A stretch of DNA of 45,592 nucleotides, taken from assembly GCA_017623355.1 (NCBI GenBank), contig JAGAPG010000023.1, positions 1 through 45,592 on the forward strand, in the 5' to 3' direction. Position numbers and translations under genes: made by a program. The stretch's first letter is position 1. Each line of letters begins with the position of its first letter. The DNA is from Clostridia bacterium. GTDB taxonomy: Bacteria; Bacillota; Clostridia; Oscillospirales; CAG-272. Shown here piece after piece: positions 8,092 to 16,855 of the stretch. The notes under the pieces were generated by a model. That model had not been told where the DNA came from. It made no database searches and was given only the letters and a program-made list of their open reading frames with translations.

Positions 8092-8604
8092 TTATATTTC
8101 AGGAACTATATAAGCCTTTTCTGTAAGTGCAAGCTCAATTCTGTCAAGCACAGCCTCCGAATCTGCACGCACGGTATGATAGTGATAACCGCCTGTAATA
8201 TTCATAAGCTCTGTTGATTTCCCGGTTCTTACTCCTTCTAAAAACTGCTTTACGTGCAGAGGCGAAAAAATATTCAGGGGTGCTTCGATTCTTCCGTACA
8301 CCTTATGCCACACGAACACATCTACCACTGTTCCGCCAAGCTCCACAATACATGACAACTCGTCCTCAGTCTGCTCTGTCGTATGCTTAACCTTGAACAC
8401 TCGCTCCGCAAGAGGTGATTTTTGAAGAACGTAGCCTTGGCTTGTTGACAGTATCTCATACCCTGAGCCCTTAAGAACGGTAATATCCTGTACTATAATC
8501 TGTCGGGATATATCGAACACACGCGCAAGCTCACCGCCCGAAATCGGATTTTTAGCAGATAATAAAAGATTTATTATCGCTTTTCTTCTTTCAGCTACCT
8601 TCAT
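8092..8604 (-). CDS. niaR: NiaR niacin-responsive transcriptional repressor
   Basis: A 170-aa regulator: N-terminal winged helix (HTH_11, residues 1-58, ISGGELARVFDISRQIIVQDI) and C-terminal 3H domain (about 70-170) with conserved histidines including H74, H100 and H141/H143. NiaR (B. subtilis YrxA) binds nicotinic acid and represses NAD synthesis and niacin uptake genes. It directly follows nadC; the nadC stop lies in the niaR ribosome site (ATAAGGAG), implying coupling. It probably represses the operon from the nadA promoter at 11735-11763. Confidence 0.93.
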   Translation of the reverse strand: MKVAERRKAIINLLLSAKNPISGGELARVFDISRQIIVQDITVLKGSGYEILSTSQGYVLQKSPLAERVFKVKHTTEQTEDELSCIVELGGTVVDVFVWHKVYGRIEAPLNIFSPLHVKQFLEGVRTGKSTELMNITGGYHYHTVRADSEAVLDRIELALTEKAYIVPEI

Positions 8605-8613
8605 AAGCTCTCC

Positions 8614-9465
8614 TTATATCGCATGAAGATTCTTCAAAGATAGATCAAGAATGGGAGACGAATGTGTAAGAGCTCCGCTTGAAATATAATCAACGCCAAT
8701 ATCAATAAGTCTTTCTATGTTTTCACGGGTAACATTACCGCTACACTCAGTCTCCGCCTTGCCTGCACAAAGCTCAACCGCCTTTTTCATATCATCTACG
8801 CTCATATTATCAAGCATAATTATATCTGCGCCCGCCTCAAGAGCTTCCTTGAGCATACAAAGATTCTCTACCTCTATCTCAATCTTTCTCACAAACGGAG
8901 CATATTCCTTTGCCATTTTGACAGCTTCCTTAACTCCGCCTGCCGCGCCGATATGATTATCCTTTAAAAGGATTCCGTCGCTAAGATTGTATCTGTGATT
9001 GTATCCCCCGCCCACCTTTACGGAATATTTCTCAAAAATACGCATATTGGGCGTGGTTTTTCTTGTATCAAGCAATTTAGTCTTGCTTCCCTTTAAAAGA
9101 TCGGCAATTTCTCTTGTATATGTCGCTATGCCACTCATTCTTTGCAGATAATTAAGCGCCGTTCTTTCTCCGGAAAGAAGCACGCGGATATCTCCGCGAA
9201 CCAAACCTATTTTCTCACCCTTTTTAACGGTATCTCCGTCTTTACAGTAGAAAACGACCTCTGTCTTATCATCAAGCAATTCAAATACTCTTTTGAACAC
9301 ATCAAGCCCGGCTATAACTCCGTCCTGCTTACAGATGAGGTCCACCTCTCCTGCCTGATAATGCGGCATAACTGAATTTGTTGTTATGTCCTCGCTTGTA
9401 ATATCCTCTCTGAGAGCTTGCAAAATAAGCTCGTCAGCATTCATTTTCATAGTAATATTATTCAT
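8614..9465 (-). CDS. nadC: Nicotinate-nucleotide pyrophosphorylase (quinolinate phosphoribosyltransferase)
   Basis: A 283-aa NadC converting quinolinate and PRPP to nicotinate mononucleotide, CO2 and pyrophosphate. Recognisable segments: LLSGERTALNYLQRMSGIAT, DTRKTTPNMRIFEKYSVKVGGGYNHRYNLSDGILLKDNH, EIEVENL, and ADIIMLDNMS. Length is normal. I chose ATG 9465 (GGGAG upstream), which overlaps the end of nadB by 8 bp; a downstream Met (MKMNADE) has no ribosome site. Cytoplasmic. Third gene of the NAD operon. Confidence 0.96.
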   Translation of the reverse strand: MNNITMKMNADELILQALREDITSEDITTNSVMPHYQAGEVDLICKQDGVIAGLDVFKRVFELLDDKTEVVFYCKDGDTVKKGEKIGLVRGDIRVLLSGERTALNYLQRMSGIATYTREIADLLKGSKTKLLDTRKTTPNMRIFEKYSVKVGGGYNHRYNLSDGILLKDNHIGAAGGVKEAVKMAKEYAPFVRKIEIEVENLCMLKEALEAGADIIMLDNMSVDDMKKAVELCAGKAETECSGNVTRENIERLIDIGVDYISSGALTHSSPILDLSLKNLHAI

Positions 9466-10732
9466 GGCTTTGTTTCTCCCTTTCGATTGCCGCAAGAACG
9501 GCTTTTTTATATTCTTCCTTGTAATTTTTATATTTTTCTTTATCCATATATATCTCTTTATCCATTTTTATTTCAGAATATTCCTCTAAAATATAATGCG
9601 CGGCGCGCTTAGCAAAAACAAGACTTTCAAGAAGTGAATTGCTTGCTAATCTGTTTTTTCCGTGTACACCGTTGCAAGAGGTCTCTCCGGCTGCGTATAA
9701 TCGATGCATCGATGTTTTACTATGCTTATCCACATCTATTCCGCCCATAAAATAATGCTGAGACGGAACTACGGGAATCGGCTCCTTCGTCACATCATAG
9801 CCTTCGTCAAGACAATGCTGATATATATTTGGGAAATGAGCCTTTATTTCCTTCTCGGATATAGGAGCTAAGGATAACCAAACATGCTTTGAGCCTTCCT
9901 TTTTCATCTCCGCGAAAATTGCATTTGCAACCACATCTCGAGGCAAAAGTTCATTTACAAAGCGTTCTCCCTTTGAATTAAGCAACACTGCTCCTTCTCC
10001 GCGAACGGACTCGGATATTAAAAATTCTCTGCCATCCTTTTCTGTATAAAGAGTGGTAGGATGTATCTGAATATAGTCGATATTCCGAAGCTTGATCCCA
10101 TATTTCAGAGCAAGTGCAAGAGCGTCTGCTGTCAAATGTCTGTAATTTGTAGAATGCTCAAAAAGTCCTCCGATTCCGCCCGTTGCCAAAACCGTAAAAT
10201 TTGAATAAATTGCCGAATATTCGCCATCTGAGCTATGTCCTATAATACCGTGACATTCTCCGTTTTCGCATATCAAATCGACCATTGTATAATTTTCGAT
10301 CAAGGTGATGTTTTTTCTGTCCAATACTGCCTTTAGCAAATTAGAGGTGATCTCCTTGCCTGTTTCATCCTCGTGAAACAGAATACGAGGTCTTGAATGC
10401 GCTCCCTCGCGAGTATACGTAAATTCTTCTCCGTTTCCTTCAAAGCTAACACCAAAGGCTACGAGATCGTTTATTACCTCCTTTGAGGAGCGTATCATAA
10501 TATCGACTGATTCGGGATCGTTTTCATAATGTCCCGCCTTCATAGTATCATTGTAAAACGATTCATAATCATCTTCATCACGAAGCACACAAATTCCACC
10601 CTGCGCCAAAAAGGAATCGCTTTTTCTTGCTTCGTCCTTAGTTACGATAATAATATTTTTATCTGTTGGCAGATTAAGTGCACAGTAAAGCCCTGCAACT
10701 CCGCATCCTACGATTAAAATATCTGCTTTCAT
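9458..10732 (-). CDS. nadB: L-aspartate oxidase
   Basis: A 424-aa flavoprotein that oxidises L-aspartate to iminoaspartate, the substrate of NadA. FAD motif ILIVGCGVAGLYCALNLP at the N-terminus; HPTTLYTEKDGREFLISESVRGEGA and HYFMGGIDVD...LYAAGETSCNGVHGKNRLASNSLLE mark the succinate dehydrogenase/NadB fold. It is about 110 residues shorter than E. coli NadB, lacking most of the C-terminal helical domain, as is common in Clostridia. Start 10732 has GAGGTG upstream and lies 4 bp after the nadA stop. Confidence 0.95.
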   Translation of the reverse strand: MKADILIVGCGVAGLYCALNLPTDKNIIIVTKDEARKSDSFLAQGGICVLRDEDDYESFYNDTMKAGHYENDPESVDIMIRSSKEVINDLVAFGVSFEGNGEEFTYTREGAHSRPRILFHEDETGKEITSNLLKAVLDRKNITLIENYTMVDLICENGECHGIIGHSSDGEYSAIYSNFTVLATGGIGGLFEHSTNYRHLTADALALALKYGIKLRNIDYIQIHPTTLYTEKDGREFLISESVRGEGAVLLNSKGERFVNELLPRDVVANAIFAEMKKEGSKHVWLSLAPISEKEIKAHFPNIYQHCLDEGYDVTKEPIPVVPSQHYFMGGIDVDKHSKTSMHRLYAAGETSCNGVHGKNRLASNSLLESLVFAKRAAHYILEEYSEIKMDKEIYMDKEKYKNYKEEYKKAVLAAIEREKQSHE

Positions 10733-10736
10733 TCTT

Positions 10737-11648
10737 TCACCTCGCAAGCTCCAACATTCTGTTTAATGGTGTGAGCGCCTTTTCCATTAAAATATCATTT
10801 AATTTAACCTCGTTTTCCTCGGTTTTAAGAACGTAAAGAATGTTTTCAAGCGTATTCAGCTTCATATCACTGCAGCAAGGTCTTGTTTTGGGAAAATAAA
10901 ATTTCTTTTCGGGATTATCATATTCAAGCTTGTACACCACTCCATCCTCAGTACAGATAATAAATTCATCGGCGTTGCTGCTTGCGGCATACAAAATAAT
11001 ATCAGCGGTGCTTCCTATGTAATCCGACAAAGCTAACACAGACTCATCACATTCTGGATGAGAAAGAACGAGCGCGCTCTTATGCTTTTCTTTTTCTTCT
11101 CTTAATTCTTCTGCGCTGATATTTACGTGAATCGGGCAGCATCCGTCATTTAAAATGATATTTTTATCCGGAACCATTTTTGCAACGAAGCTTCCAAGAT
11201 TCTTGTCCGGAATAAAAAATATATTCTTATTCGGTAATGCCTTGACGATCGATACTGCATTTGATGACGTTACGCACACATCGCTCTTGCTTTTGAGCTC
11301 AGCGGTAGAATTTATGTAGCACACAACCGCAATATCATCATATTCGGCTCTCATCCTTTCTATCTTACCCTCTGCGACCATATGCGCCATAGGGCAATCG
11401 GCTGTAGGATCAGGCATAAGCACCTTTTTGTCGGGATTGAGTATTTTTGCGCTCTCGCCCATAAATGAAACACCGCAAAATACGATGATATCCGCCGTGC
11501 TTTTTTTTGCGATCTTTGCAAGATAAAAAGAATCTCCTACATAATCAGCGATCCTTTGCACATCCTCAGATGCATAATAATGCGCGAGTATGACTGCGTT
11601 CTTTTGTTTTTTCAACTTTAATATTTCGTTTTCTACTTGACCTTCCAT
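10737..11648 (-). CDS. nadA: Quinolinate synthase A
   Basis: A 303-aa [4Fe-4S] enzyme condensing iminoaspartate with dihydroxyacetone phosphate to quinolinate. The expected cluster cysteines are visible at C85 (PTADCPMAHM), C170 or C171 (NDGCC) and C258 or C259 (RPCCSDMKLNTLENIL), matching the three-Cys layout of the Thermotoga enzyme. I chose ATG 11648 with GAGGTT upstream rather than the in-frame Met at 11663. First gene of the operon, behind a consensus promoter at 11735-11763. Oxygen-sensitive cluster chemistry fits an anaerobe. Confidence 0.95.
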   Translation of the reverse strand: MEGQVENEILKLKKQKNAVILAHYYASEDVQRIADYVGDSFYLAKIAKKSTADIIVFCGVSFMGESAKILNPDKKVLMPDPTADCPMAHMVAEGKIERMRAEYDDIAVVCYINSTAELKSKSDVCVTSSNAVSIVKALPNKNIFFIPDKNLGSFVAKMVPDKNIILNDGCCPIHVNISAEELREEKEKHKSALVLSHPECDESVLALSDYIGSTADIILYAASSNADEFIICTEDGVVYKLEYDNPEKKFYFPKTRPCCSDMKLNTLENILYVLKTEENEVKLNDILMEKALTPLNRMLELAR

Positions 11649-11734
11649 CTTAACCTCATACAAAACGGGAAATCAGACTACTTAAAGACTGCATCCGGTA
11701 TTAAAAATTTTAAAATATTTAATATAGCCTCGAC

Positions 11735-11763
11735 ATTATAGCACGAAATTTGTCAGGTGTCAA
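11735..11763 (-). promoter_or_regulatory. NAD operon promoter with candidate NiaR site
   Basis: Minus strand: -35 TTGACA (11758-11763), 17-bp spacer ending TGC, -10 TATAAT (11735-11740), a full consensus promoter. The -35 region reads TTGACACCTGACA, containing a repeated TGACA; this is the most likely NiaR operator, though I cannot confirm the motif from sequence alone. Confidence 0.7.
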
Positions 11764-11829
11764 GTTTGCTGTAAAGTTTTTTCGGTTTTTTTATGTAGTT
11801 GACTTGTTTTAATCAAAAATATTAACTTA

Positions 11830-11858
11830 TTGACACCTGCTTCTTACAATGATATAAT
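11830..11858 (+). promoter_or_regulatory. Promoter of the DUF6259-like gene
   Basis: -35 TTGACA (11830-11835), 17-bp spacer ending TGA, -10 TATAAT (11853-11858). The ten bases TTGACACCTG (11830-11839) are identical to the divergent nadA promoter. Confidence 0.7.
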
Positions 11859-11907
11859 ATCGTTAGAAACATAAATATTTATGATTTTAAGAATAACGGA
11901 GAAAAAT

Positions 11908-13965
11908 ATGTATAAGATTTTTGGTAAAGAAATTGAATTTTCAATAAACACTGAATCCGGCGTTATTTCTTCCTTGATGTTGAAAGGTAAGGAACGCTGT
12001 GTTAGCGATTCTTCGATTTTTTGTGCAAGGCTTCGCGACAAAAGTGGCAACTGCATTTATATTGATTCCACTAAGGCTCAAATATGCCGTATAACCGACG
12101 GATGTATCGTTTATTCGGGCTTTGGCAAGGATTTTTCCGAGCTTACCGCAAAAATCAAAATAACTGCCGACGATGAGATCTTATGGCAAATAAGCATAGA
12201 GTCTGTTTCGTGCGAATACGCCATCGAATGGGTTGAATTTCCTAAAATATGCTTTCCTCGTCTTATTGACAACAATACTAACGGCGGTAAAATTCTTTTT
12301 CCGTACGACGAGGGCACGATACTAACAAATGAAACGCTCTTGCCTCGATACGAGCCGGAATTTCCCTCGTCAGGCGCTTATTTTATGTTTCCAAATAAGG
12401 TATGCTCGCAATTTTTGGCGTATCTTTTTGATGATATCGGTCTTTATATAGGAGCGCACGATCCCAAAAGAGGTCTTAAATGCATTGATTTTTATCCTGC
12501 AGATGACGGCATTTCCTTACAGATCCGCCTTTTTTCAGGAGCTGATTTTGGAGAAAGCTTCACGCCGAAATTTCCTGTAGTGTGGAAGGTGTGCACGGGA
12601 GAATGGAAATCTGCGGCTGATATTTACAGGAGATGGTTTGAAAGCAATCTTCCGAACAATACAGTTCCTATACGCGAAAACAAAACGCTTCCCAAATGGT
12701 ACGAGGAATCTCCGTTGATTGTAACATATCCCGTGCGAGGAATACACGATATGGACAAAATGGAGCCAAATGCTTTATTTCCTTATACCAATGCGCTTCC
12801 TATCCTTAACAAGATTAAAAGCGCAACAAATTCTAAAATTATGGCTCTGCTTATGCATTGGGAGGGAACTGCTCCGTGGGCTCCGCCTTATGTTTGGCCA
12901 CCCTTTGGCGGTGAAAAGATATTTAATGAATTTAGGGATGAGCTTCACAAAAACGGCGATTTGATCGGAGTTTATTGTTCAGGCTTCGGCTATACTCTAC
13001 GAAGCACCTTAATTGAAAGCTATAATTGTGAAGAAAAGATAAGACGAGAAAATGTGCTTGAGGGTGTCTGCCATTCTCCGCAAAACAAGCCTGAGCTTGG
13101 CATCACCTGCACTCCGTATCAGCGTTACGGATACGATATTTGTCCTGCTTCTTCTCGCGGGCGTGAAATTCTTGACGAGGCGTATACTCCTCTTTTTGAA
13201 AGCGAAATAGATTATGCACAGATTCTTGACCAAAATCACGGTGGCGGACAATATATGTGCTACGCAAGAGATCACTCTCATCCCCCTATGCCCGGAGAAT
13301 GGATGACCTCTTCTATGCAGGATCTACTTTTTAATTGGAGATCTAAAGCTCCAAATATGCTGTTTGGTTGCGAAAGCGCGGCAGCAGAGCCGTTTATAGC
13401 AAATCTCTTGATGAGCGATAACAGATTTGAATTGAATTATCCCTTTGGTACGCCCGTTCCTCTTTATGCTTATATATATCACGAGTACGTAAGAAACTTT
13501 ATGGGAAATCAATGCGGATGTCCGTTTGAGCCAAAATGCGACACTCTACGCTACCGTCTTGGATATTCCTTCTCAATCGGAGATCTTATGACTCTTATAT
13601 TAGCTCCAAACGGCAACCTTATGACACACTGGGGAACTCACGATTTTGAAAGCTGTCCCGATATGGAAAAAACTCTGCTTTTTATAAGAAATTTAACAAA
13701 ATTCTATAATGACGAAGCAAAGGAATATCTCTATTCGGGCAAAATGAGTCTTGCTCCCGATATAAGATGCGAGAAGATAGATATCCCGATGTTCAGAGGA
13801 CGCGATTTTGCGACACTCCCCCGCCTACTTTCATCCTGTTGGGAAGCCAAGGACAAAAAAACCGCATATATCGTTGTTAATCCAGAAAATGAACCGATTG
13901 CTTTTTCTATCGGAGACAAAAGCTACGAAGCGCCGCCGCTTGATGCTGTGCTGATCGTGATTTAA
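11908..13965 (+). CDS. Putative glycoside hydrolase, DUF6259-like
   Basis: A 685-aa protein: an N-terminal beta-sandwich of about 240 residues, then a probable TIM barrel beginning WYEESPLIVTYPVRG, with LLMHWEGTAPWAPPYVWPPFGGE and VYCSGFGYTLRS. This pattern resembles DUF6259 proteins, uncharacterised enzymes often found beside glycosidases. Candidate catalytic acids are D441 in QILDQNHGGGQ and E489 in FGCESAAAEPF; this is inference from position. I chose ATG 11908 (GGAG upstream); the in-frame start at 11881 has no clear ribosome site. No signal peptide. It is divergent from nadA and convergent with the XRE gene. Confidence 0.65.
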   Translation: MYKIFGKEIEFSINTESGVISSLMLKGKERCVSDSSIFCARLRDKSGNCIYIDSTKAQICRITDGCIVYSGFGKDFSELTAKIKITADDEILWQISIESVSCEYAIEWVEFPKICFPRLIDNNTNGGKILFPYDEGTILTNETLLPRYEPEFPSSGAYFMFPNKVCSQFLAYLFDDIGLYIGAHDPKRGLKCIDFYPADDGISLQIRLFSGADFGESFTPKFPVVWKVCTGEWKSAADIYRRWFESNLPNNTVPIRENKTLPKWYEESPLIVTYPVRGIHDMDKMEPNALFPYTNALPILNKIKSATNSKIMALLMHWEGTAPWAPPYVWPPFGGEKIFNEFRDELHKNGDLIGVYCSGFGYTLRSTLIESYNCEEKIRRENVLEGVCHSPQNKPELGITCTPYQRYGYDICPASSRGREILDEAYTPLFESEIDYAQILDQNHGGGQYMCYARDHSHPPMPGEWMTSSMQDLLFNWRSKAPNMLFGCESAAAEPFIANLLMSDNRFELNYPFGTPVPLYAYIYHEYVRNFMGNQCGCPFEPKCDTLRYRLGYSFSIGDLMTLILAPNGNLMTHWGTHDFESCPDMEKTLLFIRNLTKFYNDEAKEYLYSGKMSLAPDIRCEKIDIPMFRGRDFATLPRLLSSCWEAKDKKTAYIVVNPENEPIAFSIGDKSYEAPPLDAVLIVI

Positions 13966-13983
13966 AATTAAATCTATGTTCAA

Positions 13984-14016
13984 AGAGAGAGTGTCGAAAA
14001 TCCGACACTCTCTTTC
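13984..14016. terminator. Bidirectional terminator
   Basis: Stem AAAGAGAGAGTGTCG (ending 13996) with 14003-14015, loop AAAATC, then T-rich sequence. It lies 2 bp from the convergent XRE stop. Confidence 0.85.
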
Positions 14017-14017
14017 T

Positions 14018-15109
14018 TTATTTACTTAACATCTCAATTATATTTTGAAATTCTTTTGTTTCTCTTATACTTGAAAAATCTTTTTCTTGTAACCACTTAT
14101 CCCTCATTCTTATTTTAAGCGGTCGAGGATCACTTGTTTCAAAATCAGCTTTGCTCCAGCTTCTTTTTCCAAGCAAAAAGCTTTTATATTCTCCGCCCTG
14201 AGCATTGTCATAATTTATAGCGTGATCAGCCGCTATTTTCAAATGTTCAATTGCCTTATCTTTATTTCCGAGGCGCGCATATTTTTCCGCATAACAGCAG
14301 TGGGTTTGAGTATTTCCATAACCATCATCCGGCGGTACATTGTCGTAAACAATTCTATCTAACTCCGCTTGCTTTTCATATAACTTTATATACTCCTCAT
14401 CACTCAAGCCCTTAGCGCCTGTCATTTTGTTGATACCACCGCTCAAAATGTTGTATCCCGACATAATTTGTTCTCTTGCATGCTCAAGCACCTCACCATT
14501 GTCAAGTGCCCAATAGATATTGAATTCTCGACAATGCTCCCAAGAAGGTAATGTTTCGTAAATTCTTCTACCCTCATTTTTTCTGCCAAGCTCGCAGTGA
14601 TTGAAAGCCAAGCGTATAGTTGCCTCTAACCTGATGTCTTGGTCGGGACAATATTTCATAATACGTTCTCCGAGCTCGGTAATTTCAGCATCATATTTAT
14701 GCATATTTTCTTTCCATTCAGGCAAACCGCCATCATCATCCCCCGAAATGAAAAGTGCATACATCAAATTATTAAGCAACGTATAATTATTCGGAAACTC
14801 ATGAACACCCTCGCGTGCTATTCGTATGCACTCATATACATCGCCATGGCTGATCGCAGACTTAAAATCGCGAAGGTATTTATCAACCTTTTGTTTTACG
14901 AGCATTTCATCCACCCCCATCAGCTCATCTACCGTTGTATTAAAAAAGTTAGCAATAACGGGAAGAAGCTCCACATCCGGGTAACAGGCATCTGTTTCCC
15001 AACGGGAAATGGTTTGGCAAGAAACATTGAAAATTTCCGCAAGCTGCTCTTGTGTTATATCTCTTTCCCTACGCAATCTTTTGATATTTTCACCTATACT
15101 TAATCTCAT
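14018..15109 (-). CDS. XRE-family regulator with helical-repeat C-terminus
   Basis: A 363-aa protein. Residues 5-65 are a Cro/C1-type HTH (IGENIKRLRRERDITQEQLAEIFNVSCQTISRWE); the remainder is helical and TPR-like, probably a sensory or dimerisation region. ATG 15109 has AAGGAG. The upstream region carries repeated TTACAAT elements around its own promoter, suggesting autoregulation. It is similar in architecture to the regulator at 24329, so the two are probably paralogues. Target genes and ligand unknown. Confidence 0.85.
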   Translation of the reverse strand: MRLSIGENIKRLRRERDITQEQLAEIFNVSCQTISRWETDACYPDVELLPVIANFFNTTVDELMGVDEMLVKQKVDKYLRDFKSAISHGDVYECIRIAREGVHEFPNNYTLLNNLMYALFISGDDDGGLPEWKENMHKYDAEITELGERIMKYCPDQDIRLEATIRLAFNHCELGRKNEGRRIYETLPSWEHCREFNIYWALDNGEVLEHAREQIMSGYNILSGGINKMTGAKGLSDEEYIKLYEKQAELDRIVYDNVPPDDGYGNTQTHCCYAEKYARLGNKDKAIEHLKIAADHAINYDNAQGGEYKSFLLGKRSWSKADFETSDPRPLKIRMRDKWLQEKDFSSIRETKEFQNIIEMLSK

Positions 15110-15136
15110 AAAAATTCTCCTTATTTTAAATTCAAA

Positions 15137-15192
15137 ATTGTAATCTGCGCATCTTACAATTTGATTATAGCAGAGCTTTTACAATATTGCAA
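15137..15192 (-). promoter_or_regulatory. XRE gene promoter with repeated TTACAAT elements
   Basis: Minus-strand promoter: -35 TTGCAA (15187-15192), 17-bp spacer ending TGC, -10 TATAAT (15164-15169). TTACAAT or its complement occurs at 15137-15143, 15154-15160 and 15179-15185; the last is half of a near-palindrome TTACAAT-ATTGCAA spanning the -35. Likely autoregulatory operators. Confidence 0.55.
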
Positions 15193-15243
15193 CAACACGT
15201 AACGAGAGTTTTTTTCAATCATTTCGTGATTTTTTCTTAAAGT

Positions 15244-15270
15244 AAGCGGGCATTCTATAAATGCCCGCTT
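15244..15270 (-). terminator. Possible terminator hairpin
   Basis: 10-bp GC-rich stem AAGCGGGCAT (15244-15253) with ATGCCCGCTT (15261-15270). The following minus-strand tract is only moderately T-rich, so it may end the FAD/Rieske transcript about 140 bp past its stop, or act as an RNA stabiliser. Confidence 0.45.
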
Positions 15271-15407
15271 AACATTGTTCTGCCGCAATTCCTGCTTCAC
15301 TTACTATTACCTTTTTCCTTTTCTGATTTTTATTGGAGCTCATTTTCAAGGTTATAGGTTTGATATATTTCCTTGCTATAATTAAAAATTTTCAAGCTAT
15401 AAGTTAA
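15271..15407 (-). other. Non-coding gap downstream of the FAD/Rieske gene
   Basis: No convincing gene. It holds an imperfect direct repeat on the plus strand (ATTTTCAAGGTTATAGG and ATTTTCAAGCTATAAG) and a 24-codon minus ORF without a ribosome site. Probably the 3' untranslated region of the gene at 15408. Confidence 0.4.
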
Positions 15408-16706
15408 TCATATTTTTTTATCGTCCGTCGCAGGATTGTCTATCAATTCACCCTTCTCGGTAAATCTTGAGCCGTGACACGGACAATCCCATGAATGCTC
15501 TTCCTTATTGTATTTTAAAGCACAGCCAAGATGCGGACATCGAGGTGTTGTCGGAGTTAAAATATTTATAAGTGATTCTATTGAATTGATAACAAGCTGA
15601 GGATGCAATATACTTCTTGACGGAGAAAATACAGATGCGTAAGCATTATTCTTATCCTGCACAAGATCAGTCAAAACCATGGCTGATACCATAGCGGAGC
15701 TCATTCCCCATTTATTAAATCCCGTTGCTACAAACAAATCCTGAGTTCCTCTTGAATATTTTCCTATATAAGGTATATCATCAAGTGTCATACAATCCTG
15801 TGTTGCCCATTTGTTTACTATTGCAGCTTTAGGATAATTTTTCGAGGCAAACGTCTCAAGCTCTCTCCAATTACCTCCTTTTTTCCCCGTACGGTGCGAT
15901 CCGCCGCCAAGCAATAAAATATCATTATAGTTACGAAAGGATAAGCCCTTCTCATTTTCATCAACATACATTCCGCCTACATTTTGAGCATTTTCCAATG
16001 CCAAAACATAAGAACGGTGCTGATACATCTTTAAAAAATATCCGCCATGCTTATTCAAAACCGGAAAATGAGTCGCTATTATTATTTTTTTACATTCGAT
16101 CTCGCCGTTTTCCGTTATTGCTTTGTTCGGCATTAATTCCAAGACCTTTGTATTTTCATAAATATTAAGATCTTTTGCAATCTCAAAAATAAATTTCAAC
16201 GGATGAAATTGAGCCTGAGCTCTTACTCTTACAGCACCTGCTACATCAATAGGAATCGACAGAGTTTCAAGAAAATCCGCATTAACCCCCAGCTTTTCAA
16301 GGGCATATATCTCTTTTTCGATTTTTTCTCTGTCCGCAAGTGAGTAAACATACGAATCCTTCAATTCATAATCACATTCTATATTTTTGCTCAGCCTTGA
16401 ATATTCGTCAACAGCCTTTTTTTGAGCTTCCAAGAAAAGCCGAGAGCTTTCAACACCGAAGCGCTTTATCATTTTATCGTATATAAGTCCGTGCTGCAGT
16501 GTTATTTTTGCGGTTGTATTTTTCGTAATTCCACAGCATATCTCTTTAGCCTCTGCCAAAATATAATCAACGCCCGCTCTCTTTAGCATATACGCGCACA
16601 GTATTCCCGTAATTCCTCCGCCAACTATAAGCACATCTGTCTTGATTTTTTTATTTAATGTCCTAAAATTCGGCTTTTGTACGCCATTTATCCAAATAGA
16701 ATCCAT
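15408..16706 (-). CDS. FAD-dependent oxidoreductase with C-terminal Rieske domain
   Basis: A 432-aa protein. Residues 24-53 form the FAD-binding Rossmann motif (DVLIVGGGITGILCAYML) of the D-amino-acid-oxidase-like family. The C-terminus carries a Rieske [2Fe-2S] motif with C390-x-H392 and C408-x-x-H411 (CPHLGC, CPCHGSRF). The combination resembles B. subtilis YhfW, of unknown physiological substrate. It probably passes electrons from an amine or amino-acid-like substrate via FAD to the cluster. No signal peptide or membrane segment. ATG 16706 follows AAGGAG. Divergent from the GH4 gene. Confidence 0.88.
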   Translation of the reverse strand: MDSIWINGVQKPNFRTLNKKIKTDVLIVGGGITGILCAYMLKRAGVDYILAEAKEICCGITKNTTAKITLQHGLIYDKMIKRFGVESSRLFLEAQKKAVDEYSRLSKNIECDYELKDSYVYSLADREKIEKEIYALEKLGVNADFLETLSIPIDVAGAVRVRAQAQFHPLKFIFEIAKDLNIYENTKVLELMPNKAITENGEIECKKIIIATHFPVLNKHGGYFLKMYQHRSYVLALENAQNVGGMYVDENEKGLSFRNYNDILLLGGGSHRTGKKGGNWRELETFASKNYPKAAIVNKWATQDCMTLDDIPYIGKYSRGTQDLFVATGFNKWGMSSAMVSAMVLTDLVQDKNNAYASVFSPSRSILHPQLVINSIESLINILTPTTPRCPHLGCALKYNKEEHSWDCPCHGSRFTEKGELIDNPATDDKKI

Positions 16707-16794
16707 TTTTTATTCTCCTTATATGTTTCATATTTATTTTTCCATAAAGCCGTAAATTAATAACTTAATTTTAGATATTTTTATATAAAAAGGA

Positions 16795-16823
16795 TTGAAT
16801 TTAAAAAGCTGTTATGATACAAT
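16795..16823 (+). promoter_or_regulatory. Promoter of the GH4 gene
   Basis: -35 TTGAAT (16795-16800), 17-bp spacer ending TGA, -10 TACAAT (16818-16823). It excludes the in-frame start at 16814, which lies inside it. Confidence 0.65.
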
Positions 16824-16855
16824 TACTATGTAATTTATTTTTGCAGGAGGACAAT

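Noticed and set aside
9458-10732. NadB as a truncated pseudogene because it is short
   Set aside because: Short NadB proteins of about 430 aa are usual in Clostridia, and the FAD and active-site motifs are intact.
15290-15365. 24-codon minus-strand ORF ending just before the hairpin at 15244-15270
   Set aside because: No ribosome site and no recognisable sequence; it sits in the probable 3' untranslated region of the FAD/Rieske gene.
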